Shown here piece by piece: positions 1 through 12,465 of a DNA stretch of 64,000 bases. A model generated the notes under the pieces. That model saw only the letters and a program-made list of their open reading frames with translations, was not told the DNA's origin and did no database searches. Each line of letters opens with the position of its first letter. Position 1 is the stretch's first letter. Source of the DNA: Rhizophagus irregularis (lineage: Eukaryota > Glomeromycota > Glomeromycetes > Glomerales > Glomeraceae); assembly GCF_026210795.1 (NCBI RefSeq), contig NC_089440.1:3286001-3350000 (forward strand), written 5' to 3'. Both the position numbers and the translations under genes were made by a program.

Positions 1-148
1 CATTTAACCTTTATTAAACTTTAGGGCCATCATGCTTATACCATTGGCTTAATAGCTATAGACCAGTAAGTTATAATTTGATGATTTTTATCTTTTAATT
101 CTACATGTACAATCTTTTATTCATATAACAATCTTTTGAATGAAAGAG

Positions 149-2164
149 AAATTACCTTAGAAGAAATTTGTCATACATTCAAAAATCTCGTAGAAAAACT
201 ATAAAAAACAAGCCTAAACAACAGGAACAACGTCTTACACTTGAAGACTTGTGTAGACGTCGTAAACAGGAAGAAGAGACAATTTCCACCAGGTTTATAA
301 ATTTCATTTTAATGATTTTTTTTTTTTTTTGGTAATTTCATTGTTAATCATTTTTTTTTTATAACAATTAAATTTAATTAGTCGAATTCATCGAACCCTT
401 CAACTTACTTTTCAAGGGTTAGTTGCTTACGGTATGAATTTTACTGAAAATATTTATACATTCATCATACTTAAAATACTTAAAGATCTTATAATTAATT
501 TATCTGAATTTTTATGAGATCAGCAAGCCATTCACCAGGAAACAGATCACGTATCAATATTGAATGTGAAATCACTGTTTTTGAAGTTGTAAGGGTTTGT
601 TATATAATGTTATTGCATCTTTTTTTTTAAGGATATCTATTGATAATTAATGTCACTTGTTATATTACCGCGTAACTCAGAAAAAATCGTCAAGCAATAT
701 TGCGAAAAAACGCAAATTGAACAATGGAAAGTTTGAATCGAATGATTTTCAATTAACTCACCGATCAACTATTCCTTTAGTGTTAGATGAAAATGGTTGT
801 TCAATGGGGAATACTTTGTCCATAGAACCTTATACAACGAATATTAATGGCGTTACTTCTCAAGATGTAATTCTAGGATTTCGTTTATATGCACTCAATA
901 GCCAATCATGGCCTCCTGTTAGTGCGGAGTCTGTAAGGACAATAATTAACGGTGAAAAGAGAAAACTTCATTTAATACCAAAACTTGTTGATTGTTCTGA
1001 TGGTCGCCGAATTTTATGTGTTCAGATGGGTGTGATAGAGAACGGAAATTTTTGTAAAGATAGACGATATGAGCTTGATCTTAGTTTTGCACGTGAACAA
1101 TGTTCAATAATAGAGTCAAATTGGAAAATGCGTTTTACGGTTAATTGGAAGCATAAAGTAAATCTTCCTTTAAAACCCATGAGTTCAAGACCATCCATAT
1201 CTGTTACTGCTCCAAGTGATGATCCGCTAGTAACTTACGTTTATCGTGTCGCTGATTGTGAATTGCATCAAGCAATGAAAGGATTTCGTTGCCCATGGTG
1301 TACTAATCTTAGTTTCAGGGATAGTGCATGTTTAATGTTTCATCTTCGTAATAACCATATGCATCTAAAGTTTAATACAAAGGTATTACAGTTAATATGA
1401 ATGCAATTATATAGTATATATGTATATTTTCACGGAGAAGTATCTAATTTTTTTTTCTGTTAGAATGGCAAACAAGCACCAAGTGATCGCATAATTGTCG
1501 TTAGTTCAAACGATGATTTGTCAGAACTAGATTTCTTTGATATTGATAAGCGTGAAGGTACATGGAACCCAAAGCCATTTGTGTATCCTGTAAAGCAATA
1601 TACAACGCCGCCAGTGGCATTATCATCAATGCCTTCATTAACTTTTTATAATTCTCAAACTTTCATGCCATACCATGTTGATGACGATGTGGATGATTCT
1701 GAGGACGATATTTGTACTCATTGGGTGGAACAATATAATGACGAGGTTATTACTTTTCTTCTTTGTAACTTTTACTTTTTAAACTAATACTTATATATTA
1801 TAATTGCAGACCCTTGATGAGATACCAGACGTTAATGATAAAGAAAAATTAATGATGAAAATGTGGAATAGATTCATAGAACCACAAAAGTATGATATTT
1901 TTTCTAAAGAATATTATTGCATTGTTGCATATATAAACTGATTTTATTATTCTTTTTAGGGGCCTTGCTGATCGTAACCTTCCGGAAGTTTGTTTTCAAT
2001 TTTCCAAGGCGCGTGCCGATCAAATCATATCGTTGGACTTGAGAAATGAATTTGCGTTTCATTTACTCAATATTCTCGAATTTCAACTGATTGACAGTCA
2101 ATGTGTTTCTAAATGTTTGGGCTATGTGGATAAGGTTAAGAATAATAACAAAAAAAATTTATAG
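149..2164 (+). CDS. SUZ12/EMF2-type Polycomb (PRC2) subunit with C2H2 finger and VEFS box; 5' end unresolved
   Basis: SUZ12-family proteins are the scaffold of Polycomb repressive complex 2, which methylates histone H3 lysine 27 in the nucleus; the VEFS box contacts the EZH2-type methyltransferase. Phase-consistent exons are 681-1382, 1464-1745, 1810-1889 and 1960-2164. Exon 1 encodes a C2H2 finger (CPWC, then HLRNNH, about 1290-1365). After an acidic stretch the last exons encode a VEFS-like region: DVNDKEKLMMKMWNRF, then PEVCFQF and LRNEFAFHLLNILEFQ. Likely 5' exons are about 149-291 (basic, KSRRK), 380-431 (contains HRTLQLTF, similar to the HRTL stretch of animal SUZ12) and a piece ending at 588 (EITVFEV). 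I could not place the ATG. The family call rests on the finger plus VEFS order; the start and the 5' exons are uncertain. Confidence 0.8.
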
Positions 2165-4464
2165 TTGTATAGTTATGAGAAAATTTTAATACTTGTATAG
2201 ACTATTTAGATTTCTCACTTAATTTATGACAAAAAAAAACTATCAGACTTTAATAATAATACCTTTTAATGAATAGGCAAAAAAAAAAATTGATTTTTTA
2301 TTTTGCTGAACTTTATTCATCTATATTAAGTGAGAAATCAAATGGATTCACATTTTATGCATTTATAGATACTTAAGTTATTGAGATATAGAAGGTATAA
2401 CATTTATTAGATTAGAACAATTATTAGAATAAGTATTATTCATACATTTAAATAGAAGTTTCAAAATCTTCAATTTCTTAAAGTTAGGAAAGGATATTAT
2501 TCCTAAGATAAGACTGTTAATGGCAATATTCTATCAAGAACATGATGTGTTATTTGATAATATAAATATAGGCATATGGCATTTCTACATTTCTATTAAC
2601 TGAAAATAATTCAAAAACTTTAAAATTTTAAATAATGCATTTTAATATTTTAATAAATAAATTTGAATTAGAAAATTTTAATGTGAAATTTTATGAGTTA
2701 TTTAAAAATAATAAAATTATAATTTATTAATTTCAAATAATTATAATAAAATAATTAGTTAAACTAATTGTTTTTTTTTTGTTATTATTACTGTTACTCA
2801 TCAAATTTAATAAAAAAAATAAAAAAGTATTAAAAAAATATTATAATTATTTAAATTGGATTATCCTATAAAATATTTAAATATTTAAATAATTTAAGAT
2901 CTTTAGATAATAATTGAATTATCTGAATTATATTTGAATAAATTATTTAAATATTTAGATTAACAAATAATAAATATAACAGTCATATTCTTTGTTAAAA
3001 CTTGAAGTTACAATTGATATATATTGATAATGTTATTACAATATCATTGTGATATTTTAATAAAATATCAAATTGGTATAGTTAAGTTAATTGTAATTGC
3101 ATTTATTTGATATTAATTATTGATTAGTTTGATATTTCTGTGATTATTATATAATGTAAATATCCTCTTATAACCATAAAAATATCATATTAATATCAAA
3201 TTAAAATTATAAAAATGTTTTATATTTATTTGATATTTTATCATATTAATATTGGATCAATATTACAAAAATGTTTTACATTTATTTATATTGTAACTGT
3301 ATCATAATAATATTATTTTAACATTAAATTAATATTACAAAAATATTTTTAGTATCCCTTAAACTGTTTTGCAGCTAAATTTGCCTGCAATTTTATTTTT
3401 TAATTAAAGACACTTAAATATCTTAAAATATTTTATTACATAAACCAATATTTTTGTAATAAATTCTATAGTATTTTTTAAGTAAAAATCAAAAAAAAAG
3501 TTCAATTTGATTAATAATTTTTTAAAAGTAAATGATTGACAAATTATAACAAATAGTAGCTAAATTTTTTATATTGAAATATTTTTTTATCCATTAACTT
3601 TAGAAATATAAAATTACTACCATTTGATATGTCTTAATGAGAAGAATCTGATAGAAATAAAATTGTCCTTCTACAAATATTATGTGACAGGATAACTTAT
3701 AAAATCTAAAAATTTATAAATTAATATAACTTTTTATTTATCAATTTTAAAGTCATGATTTTATTACCATTAAATGCATCTAATAAATATAATTTCATCT
3801 TTCTATAATCACTAGATCTTAAGATATTTTAAAAATTCAAAAATTTTTAAAATTAATTTTAACCTTTACAGTTTAAGAGATAATAGTTGATTAGATATTT
3901 AATAAATTTAATGAAAAAATTAATTATCAGATTTTCATTAAATCTATACAATCCGTTCAATCCAATGAATCTAATAAATAAATAATTATTAATTTTAAAA
4001 ATTTTATTACAAATAAAGAAATATTAGTAGATATTTCTAAAAGCAATTAAATAAGAATACCTTTTCACTTCCGATTTAATACCTTAAAGTCAAGTTTATT
4101 TTAAGTGCTAATATTCAAAAAAAAAAGAAATATCAATATATATTTCTAAAAATAATTAAATAAAAAAAAACATTTTTCTTCTTCCAATTACCTTAAAGTC
4201 TAATTTGTTTAAATTTTAATCTAAAAAAAAAGAAAAAAACATTAATAGATATTTTTAAAAGCAATTAAACAAAAAAAAAATACCCTTTTCCTTTCAATTA
4301 TCTTAAAATTCAATTCATACAATTTCTGGTGATTTAAATAAGAAGAAAGAAATATCAGCAGGTATTTCTAAAAACAATTAAATAAAAAAAATTAAAAAAA
4401 AAATACCTTTTCCTTTCTATTACTTTGAAATTTAATTCGCTAGTAATTACGTTATATTTTGACG
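2165..4464. other. AT-rich gene-free stretch
   Basis: This stretch is A/T homopolymer-rich with no convincing exon. Around 4010-4420 a motif of the type aaagaaatatTagtagaTATTTCTAAAAgcaattaaat recurs about every 100 bp (near 4017, 4125, 4240 and 4348), a degenerate tandem repeat. I see nothing else. Confidence 0.5.
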
Positions 4465-4560
4465 AACGGACCAATTCACTATTTATTATAAAATTACTAT
4501 GAATTAATTACGTCTGTCAAAATAAATTTAATTAGTATTTTGTCATTTTGACGAAAAGTA
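4465..4560 (+). repeat. Dispersed repeat, copy 1 (partner at 36705-36820)
   Basis: The block beginning AACGGACCAATTCAC and ending TTTTGACGAAAAGTA is nearly identical to a block at 36705-36820; the latter has about 20 extra bases in the middle. No coding potential is seen. Confidence 0.75.
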
Positions 4561-4575
4561 TAGTAGTATATATAA

Positions 4576-4891
4576 GGTCTTTACAATAGAAAGGTACGAA
4601 ATTCAAAAAAAAATTTAATTTTACTTTATATGCTAATTATATTTTTTTTACTGAAATAAATGTAAATTTGATATTAATTCAATTTTTGATATTTTTTGAG
4701 TTCGTACTTTCTATTGCAAAGACTTTATATATATATTATATATATTTAATTTTATAAAAACTTTTTTTTGTTATAATCCATATTAATTCAATTTTTGATA
4801 TTTTTTGAGTTCGTGACCTTTCTATTGCAAAGACTTTATATATATATTATATATATTTAATTTTATAAAACTTTTTTTTCGTTATAATCCA
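4576..4891. repeat. 109-bp direct repeat with an inverted partner (possible MITE remnant)
   Basis: Two units of about 109 bp start at 4671 and 4780, each containing TTTGAGTTCGT, then CTTTCTATTGCAAAGAC and a TATATA tract. The segment 4576-4608 (GGTCTTTACAATAGAAAGG...) is the imperfect inverse of the unit core, so the block can fold into a hairpin. Confidence 0.6.
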
Positions 4892-4894
4892 TAT

Positions 4895-5235
4895 AAAATC
4901 AAAACTAGCAAAGAATATATATTAATTAGAAATCTGTACTAACATATATTTAAAATTTCAGGCATCATTATTATGTATGATTTTAAATAAACTGGCAATG
5001 TATTGAACTATTTGTACTATTTGTTTAATTTATATGTATAGGCATAATAATTATTAAAATTTCTTTTTAATTTTAATATAGTTATATGAAAGCTAGAACT
5101 ATGAAATTTTAAACATATATTCTTTAAAATCTATATTCTTACATATTAAAATTTTAAGTATTGTTATTATATACGATTTTGAGTGATTAACATAAATATA
5201 AGGTCTGCTACTTTTGTCCTAGTAATGTATTTAGG
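4895..5235. mobile_element. Degenerate copy of the palindromic MITE seen at 22702-23288
   Basis: The part at about 5070-5235 (AAAGCTAGAACTATGAAATT, then CTACTTTTGTCC near its end) matches the right arm of the better-preserved element at 22702-23288. The left arm is weak and no target duplication is clear. Confidence 0.4.
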
Positions 5236-5915
5236 AAAGATATAGATAGATAAAATTACTGTAAATATTGGTGGGATAATTTATTTCAGAAATTTAGTAT
5301 AATAAAAGGCTGTAGGGTGAGAATTATATAATTAGCAATAGAAGTATAAACAAATTAGTTATAGATACTTTTCGTAAATGTAAGAGAGCAAAGAAATAAC
5401 TTGATGCTGGGACTCGTATTAAATGGTCTAAGATCTGTATACTCCCTTCTTCTCTGATAGCATCATATGTTTCACTTGCTAGTTTCACTTTTTTAATAAA
5501 TTTTTGCAATACATCAAAAAAATAAATCTAATTTTATATACATGAATATGTCCATCTATAGTATGTATACTAACTAACCGAAAGTTATCATGTAATCACT
5601 GATTATGGAAGATTGGAAGTGCAAAAAATTATGTAATTTTGATTTTTAAGCGTAGTGCTGATCATGGTATTGCAAATCATTTCCGATTTCTTGTTAAAGT
5701 AATCGAAATTGTGATTTGGTCTTAGTATTACTGTACACTGATTAGATAATGTCAGACCTTTAAGAAATTACATTAGGAACGTGCCAGAAATCAGCTGATT
5801 TCTCTCAATTAGTAGCCTTAACCCCCCACCTCTACCTGATTGAAATCTGATTGGCTAAAAAAATTATTACTATTGAATATTAAATATTATATATAATAAT
5901 TAGTATTATATAATT
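5236..5915. other. Gene-free stretch
   Basis: A 61-codon minus-strand open frame at 5324-5509 has no recognisable domain and no splice or promoter context. I regard this segment as non-coding. Confidence 0.4.
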
Positions 5916-6042
5916 ATCTTGGCTTCTAGTGATTCAATTTGAACAAACATTTTTTTGTTTTGTAAAGCTAGATTTATAGAACTAAATGAGAGCTATAAAT
6001 TAAAAAAAAGTTTATTAAAATTGGATCACTAGAAGTCAAAAT
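5916..6042. mobile_element. Short palindromic MITE, copy 1
   Basis: Arms of about 35 bp (ATCTTGGCTTCTAGTGATTC at the left; GGATCACTAGAAGTC at the right) are inverted repeats around a short centre with AGCTAAATGAGAGCTA-like sequence. A second copy directly downstream was split by the LINE insertion (6082-6095 plus 12480-12593), and a related element lies at about 36475-36595. Confidence 0.7.
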
Positions 6043-6106
6043 AATTGCATTATAATAATTATTACTATAATGTAAATACAAATATCTTGGCTTCTGATCT
6101 GAAAAA

Positions 6107-6455
6107 TTGGTAATAAGAATAATTACGAAAAGAAGAATAATGCCATTTAAAACAATAAAGAATTTGTTCAGCTGGTCTAAACAAAAACTTACTGCGTTAA
6201 CGTCAATTAACAAAGAAACAGAAACTGCAAGTAAATTAGAATTGGAAGAGAGAGAACTTGAACAACTCCCAAAACTTTCCCAAATGACAATCAGGATAAC
6301 AACAAGACACGTACACAACAGACAAAGACTAATTATACACAATCAAATGACAATCAGGACAACAACAAGACGCGTACACAACAGGCAAAGACTAACTATA
6401 CACAACTAAATGCAAATGTATATAACAACAACAACAACGCGGAGATTAACAACAC
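6107..6455 (+). pseudogene. LINE 5' region, low-complexity N/Q/T-rich remnant
   Basis: A basic and then N/Q/T-rich reading frame precedes the endonuclease. It contains a 63-bp in-frame tandem duplication (unit beginning CAAATGACAATCAGGA at about 6281 and again at about 6344). I cannot identify an ORF1 nucleic-acid-binding domain. Confidence 0.4.
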
Positions 6456-6458
6456 ATT

Positions 6459-7634
6459 CAATTTAACGTTTATGGGATATAACATTAATGGGCTGGGCCC
6501 AGATCATTCCAAACTTAACTTACTAACGGAATATTGCTCAAACAAGGGAGCCGACATAATAGGTATATGTGAAACAAACAGAGATAAAAACACGGTGAAT
6601 ATTGGAATAAGCAAAGCTTAGTATACACCTCTTTCTGGACTAATAAAGACAATAAGATAAAAGGATCTGGAGTGTGCATAATGATCAATAAGAAATGGGA
6701 AAACCACATTGGAAAAATTAGAAGATTGGGTGCATACTATATAGAAGCTTGGTTGTTCTTTAAGAATTGCACGCTCATAATAGGTGTAATTTATTTACCA
6801 CCATCAGACACAAAAAAACAAAACGAGCTCACAAACTACATTAAAAAAGAATTCACTAATCACAGCAAGAAAAACAGGTATTACGTTTTGATAGGAGATC
6901 TCAATTCATACATGGATAAAACATTAGATTATAGTGGCTTATCCAAACTCAGAAAAAGACCTTCAAATATTATTACATGGCTAGACAATGCCTTCTTTAC
7001 GGACACATATAGGAAACTAAATCCCAAAAAAAGATGTTTCACATGGAAAAATAAGAATACATCAACCAGAATTGATTACATTTGGGCAGACCCCAAGCTC
7101 GAAGCTAACATTAAAAAAAGCCACATATATCAATCGGTTGACATTACAGACAGTGATCACAACATTATACTTGCAGAAATCTCGTTCACCAGTATAATAG
7201 TCACTAACAATAAAGGAGGCAGAAGAGCGGAAAAAAGCTCAACACGCATCGTATATGATTATGAAAATACCACCAACGAACAGTGGAATGCATATGAGAA
7301 TTACCTTAAGATCCTTCTGGAAAAACACAAGGCCTTTAGATACATAGAAACCCACGGACATAATGAAAATACACTGAACAAATTGTGGGACATTATATGT
7401 AATTGTGTACAACAAGCCGCACTCAAACACATTCCACACAAAAAGATAGGTGGGGTCAAAACCAATTTTAATAGAAACTACAAAGAAATTGAAGATTCCT
7501 CTAAAGAACGTAAAGACCTATTATATATTAGAAGCATAATGAGGAAATTATATAAAAATGAATTAAAGGGAATGGAACTACTTAACGCATCGAAAGGAAT
7601 CAAATCATTCAACAACGCTATGGAACTGATATAG
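6459..7634 (+). pseudogene. LINE endonuclease (EEP/APE-like) domain
   Basis: This part would nick genomic DNA to prime reverse transcription. Motifs read in order: GYNINGLG near 6477 (the usual start of the fold), DIIGICETN with the catalytic E, LIGDLNSYMD near 6893 (GDxN), RIDYIWADP near 7066 and DSDHNIILAE near 7153 (the SDH catalytic end). One stop at about 6619 splits the domain, so translation from the ATG at 6672 would lack the first motifs. After 7634 the frame is lost until 7691. Confidence 0.85.
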
Positions 7635-7690
7635 CAGAAATAACGGAAAACACAGACTAGAATACATGGAAGTGTGAAACGAGAAATTGG

Positions 7691-9660
7691 TTGAAAATAG
7701 TGAGAAGAGTGATTAAAACAAAGGATAAGGCGATTAAAGAAGCATCAATAAAAAAAAGGATTGAGGAAAGAAATAGTATGATCACTAAAGATCAACGGAA
7801 AATGATTAATAACATCTTGGACAAAAAATATTCAAAAATCAGCCTAGATAAAGTGCGTATACTTACGGACGTACAAGAAGAAATACTGCTGAACTCTAAA
7901 GAGGAAGTTCATGCAGAAGCGATCAATACATATTCATCCCTATTCCGTTCACAAAATCATAAGTTTGAGAACCTTTCAGAACCCTGGAAAGAAATATATG
8001 AACCACGGAAAGACATAGACCTAAAAATATACGAACATCTAGATTACATTCTGACAGAACAACAATGGTATGAGATGCTTGAAACCATGAATGACAAATC
8101 AACCCCAGGGATATCCAACATTAGCTATAAACTAATCAAAAAAGCAGGTGCAAAGATCAATGATTTGTTCAGACAATACACGGGATTATGTTATTTACTG
8201 CAAAATATACCGTTGAAATGAAAAATCTCACAATTATATCCAATCCCTAAGACATACGACTGAAATTTCAACTTAGCGAGGACAAGGCCAATCCTACTTA
8301 TCGAATGCTTACATAAATGTGCGGTTAAAATCATCCCAAAACGCTTTGGAAATATACTTAGCAAACACGACATTCTGAAAGGGCCGAATTATGCAGAATT
8401 ACCAGGAGAATCAACATCGGCACCACTAGCAATAATAAATGGCATCTTGGAAGATGCGCGTGATGAAAACAAGACTTTATAGATAATAGCCCAGGATATG
8501 GCGAAGGTTTTTGACAGTGTTGGAATGATTTTCCTTCAAAAAGCCTTAGAAAGAATAAGATTGCCAACATCTACCACTAATTTTATTATAAACATTTTCA
8601 AGAACAGGAAAATCAAAATCATCACTAAGGTTGCTTGCCGAAACCTAGGGGTTTAGGCAAGATGGCGTTTTGCCGAAAAGCGAAATTCTGCCGAAACTAT
8701 ATTAAAGTTATATTAAAAAACTGGCGAAACTTTGGAGAAAGGCGAAACTGCTAAAACTTATTATAAATGCCGAAACTGCCGAAATTCTGCCGAAACTATA
8801 ATAAATCTATAGTAAAATTTTGACAAAACTAATCGTAAGATTTTGAGGAGGTTTAGACAAGCAACCTTAATCATCACGACATACGGCTTAACTGATACAT
8901 TCATCACAAGCGATGGCATAGACCAAGGGGAAGTGATCTCACCTTTAATATGGAGAATTTTCTATGATCCCCTGCTTTACAGAATACAGGAAGATGAAGC
9001 TTTAGGATACTGTATGGAGTTGAAATGGCCAGATAACGTTGCTAATAACAATAAACAGAATATAATGATACGAATCGCTGCGTCAGCCTATGCAGACGAC
9101 ACTCAATGGATTGCTAAAAGCAAAGATGAAGCAAAAGCAATCTCACTAATCGCGGATGAGTTCTTTGATATTAATGACATAAAAATTAATGAGGAAAAAA
9201 CAGAAATCATTGTTGTAAACCCAGAAGAGAGAAACGAAGAGGAAAATTTCTTAGAGATAGGGAAAAATAACAATAAAGTGTTAGTTAACAAGGGATCAGT
9301 TCCAATTCGAATTTTGGGAGTTTAGTTTAAGGCAGATAAAGGTGATAAACACACAGAAGATATAGTTAAGAAGGAAATTTCAACAATAGTGGGGCAATTA
9401 AACGCAAACACATAACACATGCGCAAGCGATATACATTATCAATACCGTATTACTCCCACGCCTAGAATATAGACTTAAAACAACCGTTTGGGAAGATAA
9501 GAAATATGAGGAGTTTTTCAAGCCGGTAATGCAAATAATTAAACACAAAACACGACTCCCCAGAAACTGCCACGATAATATTCTTCTCCACTCAGCACAA
9601 GGCAAATTAAAGAACCTGTGGAGAAACCAAGTGGCAGCACAGATAACGGAATTTTTAGTT
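7691..9660 (+). pseudogene. LINE reverse transcriptase, frameshifted and interrupted by a MITE
   Basis: The reverse transcriptase is recognised from STPGISNISYKLIKKAG (about 8100, fingers), AQDMAKVFDSV (near 8490, catalytic D of motif A), GIDQGEVISPLIWRIFYDP (near 8915) and SAYADDTQWIAKS (near 9090, the YADD catalytic pair). Thumb remnants such as LLPRLEYRL follow at about 9450 in another frame. Several stops (for example at 8219 and 8478) and frame changes break it. A MITE at 8626-8869 sits between the motif A and motif B regions; it and one 8-bp target copy together add a frame-breaking insert. Confidence 0.85.
8626..8869. mobile_element. hAT-like MITE, copy 1 (244 bp), inside the LINE reverse transcriptase
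   Basis: Terminal inverted repeats are TAAGGTTGC and GCAACCTTA. The 8-bp target duplication ATCATCAC is at 8618-8625 and 8870-8877. The interior is a string of diverged GCCGAAACT-like words. Copies 2-4 are at 16047-16291, 19859-20102 and 21332-22069. Eight-base duplications are typical of the hAT superfamily. Confidence 0.92.
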
Positions 9661-9698
9661 GCCATTAATTCCTGATCAAACAGGCTGACATAATCAAG

Positions 9699-11160
9699 AT
9701 GAGATTAAAAAAGGCGCAGTTAATCTTGAACATATCGTCATGTGTTCTCTTGATGGAACCGGACGTCACAGTTCCTAACAAAATGCCAAATAATCACGCT
9801 TATAATGTAATGAGGAAAGCATATGATTACTTATTTAAATTTCACCCACTATCAGACAACGAAGAATGGGACATACCATTAATAGGTCTGAATGTAAGAA
9901 ATTTTGTATATCAACAGGCGCCAAAGATGCATACGAAAGATAAAGAACTTATTATAAGAAAAGCAGCATCTATGTCAATTTATGGTGCATTACAGCTGGT
10001 TAATCAAGATGCTTCAGATACAGTCACATGGCAACAGATTTGTGACGTCAATAAAAGACCAGCTAGAGGAAAAATTCTGAGATGGTTCACTTTACTAGCG
10101 GAACTCATACAGAAGGCATCTTATCTAAAGGATTTCTGTATGACAGAGAGGACGCCCTTTAATTCAGAAAATTCCTTAGATCATGAAGAAAGTGATTTAG
10201 AAAATGCACAGGCATTTAGAATGTTAAAGAAACTTCCATCCATAGATAACAGAAAGAAAGAATTTGTCCACATGCAGCAGAATTACACACTAACATTTGG
10301 ACAAATTAATAAAAAACATCAAACTGGCAAACATACAATACAACACTGGGTTATAACAGACAATGAGCAGAAAATAGATAATGAAAAGCCATACAAAATA
10401 ATTAAGCGATGTGAAGGTTGTTCACTAAATGATAGAAGAGTCAATAAAGAAACTCATGACTGCTATTTTAACAAAGACCGCCTGTTATTAACTTGTATAA
10501 ATAGAGTACCCAAATACCGAAATGATCCAGATACTAGAATAGTAAAAGACATTATAGAAAATAGAAATTATTCACTTCCACAAAAAACTGTAGAACATAG
10601 TCTTGTGGGTATACAGATTCCAGACTATGATACGGCCTTAATCCAAAACACATTGTTAGACAATGAAGCCATACAACAGCATACAACATTATTACAACAA
10701 ATAAGACTGAATTTCGTCCCACATGATACGATTAACATATACACAGATGGCTCACTAACGAATCGTTTTAACAACAGCTCTAACACATTTACAAAACTCA
10801 TGGGCACAGGTTGGGTAATATTGAATAATAAAGATGAAGTAATATTAGAATGCAACAGTTCAATCACAGATTGGCCTTCATCCACACATGCAGAACTAGG
10901 AGCCATTCTGTCAGCCATATTAGTTTTACAGACAGGACAGAAAGCAAATATTATTACAGACTCACAAGCTGCCATAGATAGTATTAATCACACAAGAACA
11001 AATCTAACAAATGGTAAAAACAAAACTCGAACATGGTGCAAATGTAACAACTATAGTATAGTAAGTAGTATAATTAACCTTATTGATAGTAAACAGTTAG
11101 AAATAAAGTTGGTAAAAGTTAAAGGTCACTCAGGAGTCAGGGCAATGAAGAAGCAGATAG
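9699..11160 (+). pseudogene. LINE downstream ORF portion with RNase H domain
   Basis: An open frame of about 490 codons continues the LINE polyprotein. A connection region with a CxxC-type segment (CEGCSLNDRR near 10410) leads into RNase HI: INIYTDGSLT (about 10732, first D), STHAELGAILSAI (E), IITDSQAAIDSI (D) and VKGHSGV near 11120. The frame shifts just after KGHSGV; the expected last acidic residue is read in the next frame. Confidence 0.8.
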
Positions 11161-11161
11161 G

Positions 11162-12232
11162 GTGGCAAAAAACAACACAAAGAAACCAACTTGCATTAAT
11201 ATTAAAGATTCACAACAAAAGGATTTAATATATGATATCTACTGGAATGGCAAAAGAGTTGACAGAAATATCAGAAAATTTATAGATAAATTGTGTGAAA
11301 CTACATTAGATGCTGCATGGTCCCTCAACCGCACACATAGATCAGTCTTTTCAGATACAACTGACACAATAGAAGAAGAGGTTACTTGGACACTGTTTAA
11401 AAAAAATACAGGACACAACTATACAACATCACTAACAAACGACAGATTCATCAAACACTTGAAACTTTTAAATTGTTTGCTCCCAACTCTAGAAATCATG
11501 AAGGAAAGAAGATATGACTTATATGGAGATGTAAAATGTAGGTTTTGTCTTGAAGAAAATGAAGATGATGATCATATGATATATTGTCAACAGCTCAGTA
11601 ATAAGTGGACAATTGTAGCTGACAACACTGTATGTAAATGTAATCAAATAATTAAAAATTTTTTATTACAAGAAAAACATATTCAATTAAGTCAAGAAGA
11701 CACACAACAACTGCTCTCATGGAATAACAACTTCTTTGCTAACACAACTGCTGTTGATTTGAATATGCCTATTCCCTATGTTCACTTAATGATAAAAAGT
11801 TTTTTTCCAAAAGGAAAATACAAGGAACTCAAGACCATTGTTAAGTCAAAGAGAATAGCATTAACTATTGCAGCCCTTTTCTTGGAAGTATTTGTTAGTG
11901 GATTTTACAATATCATCTGGCAATCACGTTGTAAGGCAGTAGCAGAATGGGAACATACTAAAGGCATAAAAAAACAAGATTTAAGGAAAAGGCCATTAGC
12001 ATATCAACGTATTGCATATAATCGGATTCTAACTATACAAACAGAAGAGGGTACGTTTGATTTGGAAAAAAGAAAAATTTTGAAACATAATGAACAATGG
12101 TCAATAGCATTAGAAAAAACAAAACAATACATTAACCAATTTATTAGAGAAGGGAACAGGGTACTTTGGAAGGTATATAATAATACAAAAATATACAAAT
12201 ATAATATAATTTTTCTTTTTTTTTTTATCTAG
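11162..12232 (+). pseudogene. LINE C-terminal region with CCHC-like zinc knuckle
   Basis: This frame overlaps the previous one by a frameshift and continues the polyprotein. Near 11538 it encodes CRFCLEENEDDDHMIYC, a C-x2-C-x8-H-x4-C-like knuckle that often closes this class of LINE. The rest, rich in K and W, has no recognised domain. The stop at 12230 is followed by about 220 bp of 3' UTR and the poly-A tail. Confidence 0.75.
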
Positions 12233-12465
12233 AGGGTAGTGAAAGCATTTACTTAAGCTTTATGAAATAGTGATCCTATATAATTTAATAGCTACTATTG
12301 AAGGATATAGGTGAATTTCATAAGGTAATGGTAGGGCACAGGAGCAATCTTATGGATGGGGAACTGGTTTGGAGTTTTAATAAATTAGTTATATAACATA
12401 TGTTTTTACATTCCTACATATAACTAATAAACTCACAAATTGCACTATCTTGGTTAAAAAAAAAA

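Larger units (their letters stand above)
6096..12465 (+). mobile_element. Non-LTR retrotransposon (LINE) with target-site duplication and poly-A tail, decayed
   Basis: The element carries, in order, an EEP endonuclease, a reverse transcriptase with YADDT, an RNase H domain and a C-terminal CCHC-like knuckle. Its limits are set by a 14-bp target duplication, ATATCTTGGCTTCT, at 6082-6095 and again at 12466-12479, the latter directly after about ten A residues (12456-12465), as expected for target-primed reverse transcription. The target was itself a MITE copy whose remainder continues at 12480. The element is about 6.37 kb minus-free and lies wholly on the plus strand. It is broken by stops, frameshifts and a 244-bp hAT-like MITE inserted in the reverse transcriptase (8626-8869), so it is not autonomous. 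Confidence 0.9.

Noticed and set aside
5324-5509. 61-codon minus-strand frame
   Set aside because: No domain, no context, embedded in MITE remnants and AT-rich DNA.
5974-6342. 122-codon minus-strand hydrophobic frame
   Set aside because: It is antisense to the LINE 5' region and the palindromic MITE, with no domain.
10625-10975. 116-codon minus-strand frame
   Set aside because: It is the antisense shadow of the LINE RNase H region.
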